From assembly GCA_027451345.1 (NCBI GenBank), contig DAIDJO010000015.1, positions 1 through 40,700 of the forward strand: a stretch of 40,700 bases of DNA, in the 5' to 3' direction. This DNA is from Solirubrobacterales bacterium (GTDB taxonomy: Bacteria > Actinomycetota > Thermoleophilia > Solirubrobacterales > Solirubrobacteraceae). This document shows, piece after piece, positions 33,453 through 40,700 of this stretch (its first letter is position 1; every line of letters begins with the position of its first letter). The position numbers and the translations under genes are program-made. Under the pieces are notes generated by a model, which saw nothing but the letters and a program-made list of their open reading frames with translations, did not search any database and was not told where the DNA came from.

Positions 33453-36116
33453 TCAGCGGCGTCGTCGCCGGTTCGGCTTGACCCTGACCGTCACGATTCG
33501 GCTGCCGGACCCTGACACGTTCGGCGTGCCGACGAAGGCGACGTGCAGCCTGTGCCGGCCGGCCCGCAGCGGCCCGAGCTGGATGGTCGCGCCTCGAGCG
33601 GTGAGGCGGACGGTTCTGACCAGCCTGCGGCCGTCGTAGATCCGCACCGCCCCCGTCGGCGTCACCTTCGCCTCGCCGGGAACCGAGGTTCGAACCCGCA
33701 GGATCGCGTGCGCTCGGTGGTGGAACGTCCTGAGGCGGACCGCGAGGAAGGTGCGCGACGATGCTGGCAGCACCGTCACCGTCCCGCCGACGTACGTGAT
33801 GGCGTAGTCCGCGGAGGCGGCGCCGGCGCAGGAGCTCGCGTAGCGTCCGACCGGGCTGGTGCTCGTCACCCCTGACGCGCAGCTCGGCGGCGTGCTGAGC
33901 GACGCCGGGCCGTCCCCGTTGACAAAGCCCGCGTAGGAGGCCGTGGTGACGGACGGCGAACCGCCGTAGGTCATCGTCGAGTTCGAGGCGGTGATCTTGA
34001 GCGGCGCCGGTGCGATCGCGATGGTTGCCCGCTGCGTGGCGCTGGTCCCGAACTGGCCGGTCTCAGTCACGTCGATCACGCAGTTACCGGGATGCGTGTA
34101 CCGCACGGACGCGGTGGTGACGGTGCCGCTCGTGGCGAGACCCGACAGGGTGCAGCCACCGGTGCTGCTCGGGTCGACGGCGAGGGTCACGCCGATCCCC
34201 GCCGTTGCGGCGTTGGCCTGCACCGCGCCGCCGCCCCCATAGATCCCGGTGCTCGGGACTGTGATGGTCGCGGGTTGCGGCGTGAGAACCTCCGTGAGCG
34301 CCACGGTGCCGCCACCGGCAAGCGCGGCCAGCGGCGTCGTGTCACTGACCGTCGCGGAGGCTGCGGTCCAGGCCGCCGCGTACCCGGTCTGGTCGGCGAG
34401 CGGCGGGAGTGTTTCTCCGCCACCTGCCACGGTCGGGGCGAAGACCCACACATCGCTGGGCGGGGAGCCCGTGGGGACGCTGAAGGTCAGCCTGAACGCG
34501 TTTCCGGTGATGGTCGCGCCCGGTGTGGCGCCGGGTCCCTCACCGTTCGCCGACCACGTCGACCCGCTCACGACGATGGCACCGTTGTTGGAGAGGGACC
34601 CGGCTCCGGCCAGCACTCCGCCGAGGTCGATCGTTCCACTGTTGGTGTTGGAGCCATCCAAGGCCAGCGCATCACCGGAGGGCACAGACAGCACGGCACC
34701 CTGGTCGATGGTGAGGCCGCCGTCCACCTCACCCGTCAGCTGTGGGGCGGCGCCCGATCCCGGGCTGATCTGGACGGATCCGCCAGCGCCCGCTGAGCCG
34801 TTCGCGCCAACCCCGGGCCCGACACCGGGCCCGTTGCCGGCCGCGGTTGCGACCAGCGACCCGCCGGTGAGCGTGACGACCCCGCCGGCGCCACCTCCCG
34901 TGTTCGTCTCGGAGCCGCCGCCGCCGACCGCCGCGCCCGATCCGGCGGACGCACTGGCGCCTCCGGTGGCGGTGACCGTTCCGGCGGCGATCGTCACGCT
35001 CCCGGTGAGCGATGCCCCGATGCTGCCGGGATCGAGGCCGGTGCCGCCACCTCCGATGCCCGCGCCCCCGCCACCGGTCGAGGCGCTCTGGCCGCCGTTG
35101 GCGGTAAGGGCGCCTCCGCTGACCATGACCTGGCCGCTCAGCGCTCCGCCCGCGCTTCCGCCGCCACCACCGGAGACGTTCGCGCCGCCACCGCCGCCTC
35201 CGACCGCGGCGCCGGCACCACCGGAATACCCAGGGCCGCCGGCCGCGGTGACCTGACCGCCTGCCACCGTGAGCGTCCCGGTGAGGTCGCCGCCGGCCTT
35301 GAGGGGGTTGCCGCCCTGATTGGCGCCGCTCCCACCGCCCCCGATGCCGGCTCCGGAGCCGCCCGAATTGCTGCCGGGGCTGCCCCCGGTGGCCACGAGA
35401 TCTCCCCCGTTGACCGTGACGGCGCCGACGAGCGAGCCACCGTACGAGGCCCAGCCGCCGCCGCCGCCGACGCCGGCACCGGTGCCGCCGTCCCAGTTCG
35501 GGTTGTCGCCACCGGTGGCCACGACGGTGCCCCCGTCGATCGTGACCGAGCCGGCGCTTCCGCCCGTGTCGGCTTCGCCGACTCCGTAGCCGCCGATGCC
35601 AGCTCCGCTGCCTGGGTATGCCGGGTAGGGGTTGCCGCTCGGTCCGGGTCCCCCGGTGGCGGTCAGCGTTCCCTGGTCGACGAGCGTGGTCGCGGAGGTG
35701 TCCTGCACCGTCAGACTGGCGCCGCCCGGAACCTCGATCGCCGCCGTACTCGTCGCCGGGCTCGTGATCGAGAGGTCACAGCCGTCGAGATCGAGCGTCA
35801 CGCTGGCGCCCGAGGTGATGGCGAGCTGCTGTCCGGCTGTGGCGGTGATGGCCGCGGTGAGATAGAAGGTGGCCGAGCTGCCGCTGGGCACGGCGGCGAC
35901 GGCGCTCTGCAGGCCACTCCACGTGCCCTCGCCGGTGGCGGCCGCGGGAAGGTTGGCCGTCGCGCCGCAGTTCGGCGAGGCGGACGCGGTCGCCGGGAAG
36001 GCGGCCGTGCCCGCCCAGAGGCCCGCCGCCACGAGGCCGGACGAGATCCGCCGACGCGCCGTGCCCCACCGCGATCGTGCGTCTGCGGACGACGACGGAC
36101 GTACCTTCTCTCGCAT
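33453..36116 (-). CDS. Large secreted Gly-rich repeat protein with MBG/Ig-like domains
   Basis: 887 aa. ATG 36116 has AGGGGGA upstream. Signal peptide: RRRISSGLVAAGLWAGTAAF, cleavage near ATASA. Residues about 148-445 hold seven copies of a 40-48-residue unit built on GSVTIDGGTVVATGG and GAGIGGGG, a parallel-beta-type repeat also seen in Firmicute and actinobacterial surface proteins. Further on, KITASNSTMTYGGSPSVT and the following segment look like an MBG-type beta domain. The C-terminus (PTGAVRIYDGRRLVRTV...GRHRLHVAFVGT) is a bacterial Ig-like domain ending in a basic tail. No LPXTG is seen. A surface or matrix role is inferred; ligand unknown. Confidence 0.8.
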   Translation of the reverse strand: MREKVRPSSSADARSRWGTARRRISSGLVAAGLWAGTAAFPATASASPNCGATANLPAAATGEGTWSGLQSAVAAVPSGSSATFYLTAAITATAGQQLAITSGASVTLDLDGCDLSITSPATSTAAIEVPGGASLTVQDTSATTLVDQGTLTATGGPGPSGNPYPAYPGSGAGIGGYGVGEADTGGSAGSVTIDGGTVVATGGDNPNWDGGTGAGVGGGGGWASYGGSLVGAVTVNGGDLVATGGSPGSNSGGSGAGIGGGGSGANQGGNPLKAGGDLTGTLTVAGGQVTAAGGPGYSGGAGAAVGGGGGGANVSGGGGGSAGGALSGQVMVSGGALTANGGQSASTGGGGAGIGGGGTGLDPGSIGASLTGSVTIAAGTVTATGGASASAGSGAAVGGGGSETNTGGGAGGVVTLTGGSLVATAAGNGPGVGPGVGANGSAGAGGSVQISPGSGAAPQLTGEVDGGLTIDQGAVLSVPSGDALALDGSNTNSGTIDLGGVLAGAGSLSNNGAIVVSGSTWSANGEGPGATPGATITGNAFRLTFSVPTGSPPSDVWVFAPTVAGGGETLPPLADQTGYAAAWTAASATVSDTTPLAALAGGGTVALTEVLTPQPATITVPSTGIYGGGGAVQANAATAGIGVTLAVDPSSTGGCTLSGLATSGTVTTASVRYTHPGNCVIDVTETGQFGTSATQRATIAIAPAPLKITASNSTMTYGGSPSVTTASYAGFVNGDGPASLSTPPSCASGVTSTSPVGRYASSCAGAASADYAITYVGGTVTVLPASSRTFLAVRLRTFHHRAHAILRVRTSVPGEAKVTPTGAVRIYDGRRLVRTVRLTARGATIQLGPLRAGRHRLHVAFVGTPNVSGSGSRIVTVRVKPNRRRRR

Positions 36117-36463
36117 GCGTTCCCCCTGCTTGGTGATCTCGACACGTGCCCCGGTCGACGAGTCGGCGATGTTACAGTTTCCGGTGCGGCGGGAGCTCCC
36201 TCCACCCAGGCGTGGAGCCGAGGTTCGAACCAGGGATCCACTCCGGGGCCGATGTGCTTGTACGGCAGGCGATCGATCATCTCGTCCATGAGCACAAGCA
36301 CCTACTGCGTCGATTCCGTCCTCGTCCTCCTCCCGCCGTGCCTCCTTGCAGGCCCTCCCGGGTAAGGGCCTGCGCCCGCTGTACCCGCGCACGCACGCCG
36401 TCGGTGTCGAGACCCTGGGCAACCGGTGCATCGGTGGCTTCGAGCTGGATGACGAGCCCCGCG

Positions 36464-36550
36464 AGCAACGACCTCTTCTCGAAGATCGGGGCGCGAGACC
36501 GCGCCCACGCGGTCCACTACGCCGACATGCATGGCCTTGCCGGCCGATCA
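36464..36550 (+). pseudogene. Remnant of a LuxR/NarL-type HTH (C-terminal end only)
   Basis: The frame encodes SNDLFSKIGARDRAHAVHYA then DMHGLA. This closely matches the last helix and end of LuxR-family HTH domains (typically INNLFAKLGVRDRAQAVRYAYRHGLA). The preceding part of the HTH and the rest of a regulator are absent in all frames, and there is no stop codon at the usual position. A decayed gene end is the simplest explanation. Confidence 0.55.
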
Positions 36551-36566
36551 CGGCGCGCGGGACCGG

Positions 36567-36599
36567 CGCCGGGAGCAGCAGTCGGTGCTGCTCCCGGCG
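36567..36599. terminator. Hairpin behind katG
   Basis: CGCCGGGAGCAGCA (36567-36580) pairs perfectly with TGCTGCTCCCGGCG (36586-36599), loop GTCGG. It starts 5 bp after the katG stop codon on the minus strand and probably terminates the furA-katG transcript. Confidence 0.8.
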
Positions 36600-36604
36600 G
36601 GTTT

Positions 36605-39342
<2,738 letters not shown>

Positions 39343-39348
39343 GGCATG

Positions 39349-39377
39349 AGTGTGCGGTCTGATCTGGAATCAGTCAA
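39349..39377 (-). promoter_or_regulatory. furA-katG promoter and FurA box
   Basis: On the minus strand TTGACT (39372-39377), a 17-nt spacer and CACACT (39349-39354) form the promoter. CTGATTCCAGATCAG (39359-39373), an inverted repeat of CTGAT/ATCAG, overlaps it. TTGACTGATTCCAGA closely resembles the FurA operator described upstream of mycobacterial furA. The predicted start coincides with GTG 39342. Confidence 0.75.
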
Positions 39378-39409
39378 GTCTGGAGCGCTCGAGGGGACCC
39401 ACCCCCACC

Positions 39410-39415
39410 TAGACT
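39410..39415 (+). promoter_or_regulatory. -10 element of uvrC
   Basis: TAGACT ends 9 nt before the uvrC ATG at 39425; no Shine-Dalgarno, so a leaderless or very short leader is likely. Confidence 0.45.
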
Positions 39416-39424
39416 GACCACGGA

Positions 39425-40700
39425 ATGTCGATCGTCACCGCCGACCGCCGCCGCGAGCTGCCCGACGAGCCGGGCGTCTACCTGTTCCACGACGCGCGCG
39501 GCCGGGTGATCTACGTCGGCAAGGCGATCTCGATCCGCCGGCGCGTCGCCTCGCACTTCTCCAACCCGAGCACGCGCGCCGGGCGGGACCTGCTGCCGAT
39601 GATCGACCACATCGAGGCGCTCGTCGTGCAGACGGAGTCCGAGGCGCTGATCGTCGAGCAGAACTTCATCAAGCAGTACCAGCCGCGCTTCAACATCCGC
39701 CTGCGCGACGACAAGTCCTACCCGTACATCGCCATCAGTCTCGACGAGGCGTTCCCCCGCGTCTACTTCACGCGGGAGCGCCACCGGCGGGACCGCGCCT
39801 ACTTCGGGCCGTTCAGCAGCGCCAAGCGGACCCGCGCGACGCTCGAGGTGCTCGGGAAGGTCTTCCTCTTCCGCACCTGCGACGGGGTGCAGCCGGGCCG
39901 GCGCAGCGGCTCCCCGTGCCTGGATTACTACATCAAGCGCTGCGAGGCGCCCTGCGTCGGGTACGTGAGCGAGGCGGAGTACCGGGCCGGGATCGAGGGC
40001 GTGATCGCGTTCCTCTCCGGGCGCTACCGCGAGATCGAGCAGCGGCTCGAGTTCGAGATGCACCAGGCGGCCGCCGAGCAGCGCTACGAGGACGCCGCCC
40101 GCGAGCGCAACCGGTTGCAGGCCGTGCGCCGCCTGCTCGAGCGCCAGCGCGTCTCGGTCGAGCAGGGCGGAACCTTCGACGCCATCGCCGTGGCGGTGCA
40201 CGAGGGCGAGGCCAACGCGCAGGTGCTGCAGGTGCGTGACGGGGTGCTCTCCGACCGCCAGAGCTTCTACCTCGACAACGCCGCCGACGCCGATCCGGGC
40301 GACGTGACCGAGGCGTTCATCATCCAGTACTACGCCTCGGCGATGATGATCCCGCCGCTGGTCGTGGTCGAGCCCGGGACGCCGAACGTCGCGCCGCTCG
40401 CGCAGGCGCTCAGCGAGCGGCGGGGGACGCGGGTCGAGGTGCGCGAGCCGGAGCGGGGCGACAAGCGCCGGATCCTCGAGCTCGCGCAGCGCAACGCGCG
40501 GCTCGCCCTCGACCAGGAGCGACTCCGGTCCGAGCGCCGCCGCCAGCAGCGCACCGAGGCGCTCGATCGCCTGCAGCGGGCCCTCGATCTCGACGCCCTG
40601 CCCCTGCGGATCGAGTGCTACGACATCTCGACCCTGATGGGAACCAACACGGTCGCATCGATGGTCGTCTTCGAGGGCGCGGCGCCGAAGAAGGCGGACT
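39425..40700 (+). CDS. uvrC: Excinuclease ABC subunit C (5' part)
   Basis: The first 425 codons are in the window; the gene continues past the right edge. UvrC makes both incisions in nucleotide excision repair. The N-terminal GIY-YIG nuclease domain starts PGVYLFHDARGRVIYVGKA and includes the basic segment SIRRRVASHF. The Cys-containing region SPCLDYYIKRCEAPCVGYVS (about 160-180) matches the iron-sulfur-type cluster of UvrC. A UVR domain that binds UvrB follows near 205-235 (EIEQRLEFEMHQAAAEQRYE). The RNase H-like part has begun with RIECYDISTLMGTNTVASMV. Divergent from furA, with an 82-bp region carrying both promoters. Confidence 0.95.
   Translation, partial: MSIVTADRRRELPDEPGVYLFHDARGRVIYVGKAISIRRRVASHFSNPSTRAGRDLLPMIDHIEALVVQTESEALIVEQNFIKQYQPRFNIRLRDDKSYPYIAISLDEAFPRVYFTRERHRRDRAYFGPFSSAKRTRATLEVLGKVFLFRTCDGVQPGRRSGSPCLDYYIKRCEAPCVGYVSEAEYRAGIEGVIAFLSGRYREIEQRLEFEMHQAAAEQRYEDAARERNRLQAVRRLLERQRVSVEQGGTFDAIAVAVHEGEANAQVLQVRDGVLSDRQSFYLDNAADADPGDVTEAFIIQYYASAMMIPPLVVVEPGTPNVAPLAQALSERRGTRVEVREPERGDKRRILELAQRNARLALDQERLRSERRRQQRTEALDRLQRALDLDALPLRIECYDISTLMGTNTVASMVVFEGAAPKKAD

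Larger units (their letters stand above)
36117..36604. other. Intergenic region of about 490 bp with gene debris
   Basis: It lies between the repeat-protein start (36116, -) and the katG stop (36605, -). It holds the LuxR-type HTH remnant (36464-36550) and the katG hairpin (36567-36599). A short minus-strand stretch at about 36185-36300 has coding-like third positions (DEMIDRLPYKHIGPGVDPWF) but no recognisable family. GGTTCGAACC at 36222-36231 is not part of a foldable tRNA. Confidence 0.5.

Noticed and set aside
36222..36231. GGTTCGAACC resembling a tRNA T-loop
   Set aside because: Neither strand gives a paired T stem, acceptor or anticodon arm around it.

Overview
The window is a very GC-rich chromosomal segment (well above two thirds G+C by eye, nearly every third codon position G or C). 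It has GTG and TTG starts, an Orn/Lys/Arg decarboxylase, a furA-katG pair, RNase R next to SmpB, and a tmRNA with an actinobacterial-style tag. The block prfB ... ftsE-ftsX ... smpB ... ssrA is also found in other Actinobacteria such as Mycobacterium. I infer an actinobacterium, probably of the class Thermoleophilia (Solirubrobacterales-like); the exact taxon cannot be read from the sequence. I see no rRNA, ordinary tRNA, CRISPR array, IS element or prophage.

Layout. 1-5.9 kb: start of a PPOX-type flavin/F420 oxidase (-), then prfB with an intact +1 programmed frameshift, an Orn/Lys/Arg decarboxylase, nadC, nadA and a secreted L,D-transpeptidase (+), closed by a nucleotidyltransferase-like gene (-). 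6-12.7 kb: an M16 peptidase (-), then ftsE, ftsX, a CtpA-type protease, RNase R and smpB (+). 12.7-15.4 kb: an ArsR regulator with a palindromic operator on its promoter, an HTH/Clp-N fusion protein, a Ser/Thr kinase convergent with it, and the tmRNA gene ssrA. RF2, RNase R, SmpB and tmRNA together form a translation termination and ribosome-rescue neighbourhood.

15.4-20.4 kb is accessory-looking: a small DUF1059-like protein, about 470 bp without a convincing gene, a small membrane protein, an unrecognised cysteine-rich protein coupled to another unrecognised protein, and an MFS permease ending in a strong hairpin. 20.4-30 kb: a secreted protein and a secreted PF04185 phosphoesterase, a xi-class GST-like reductase, a DHA2-type MFS exporter with a Ppx/GppA phosphatase behind it, a two-domain fatty acyl-CoA reductase, a small membrane protein and an alpha/beta hydrolase. 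30-33.4 kb: an ABC-F ATPase, an OmpR-type regulator with a degenerate receiver, and a small membrane protein. 33.4-40.7 kb: a large secreted Gly-rich repeat protein, a decayed intergenic region with a LuxR-type HTH remnant, katG, furA and the start of uvrC.

A theme across the whole window is promoter architecture. At least ten genes have a TAnnnT hexamer ending only 6-10 nt before the start codon, most often exactly 7 nt. This points to widespread leaderless transcription and helps fix several starts. The most unusual items are the retained prfB frameshift with a poor internal Shine-Dalgarno, the two-gene unit at 16.7-18.6 kb, the HTH/Clp-N fusion, the Asn-substituted response regulator, and a perfect palindrome inside an extra segment of the ABC-F gene. 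None is proven to be a new system.
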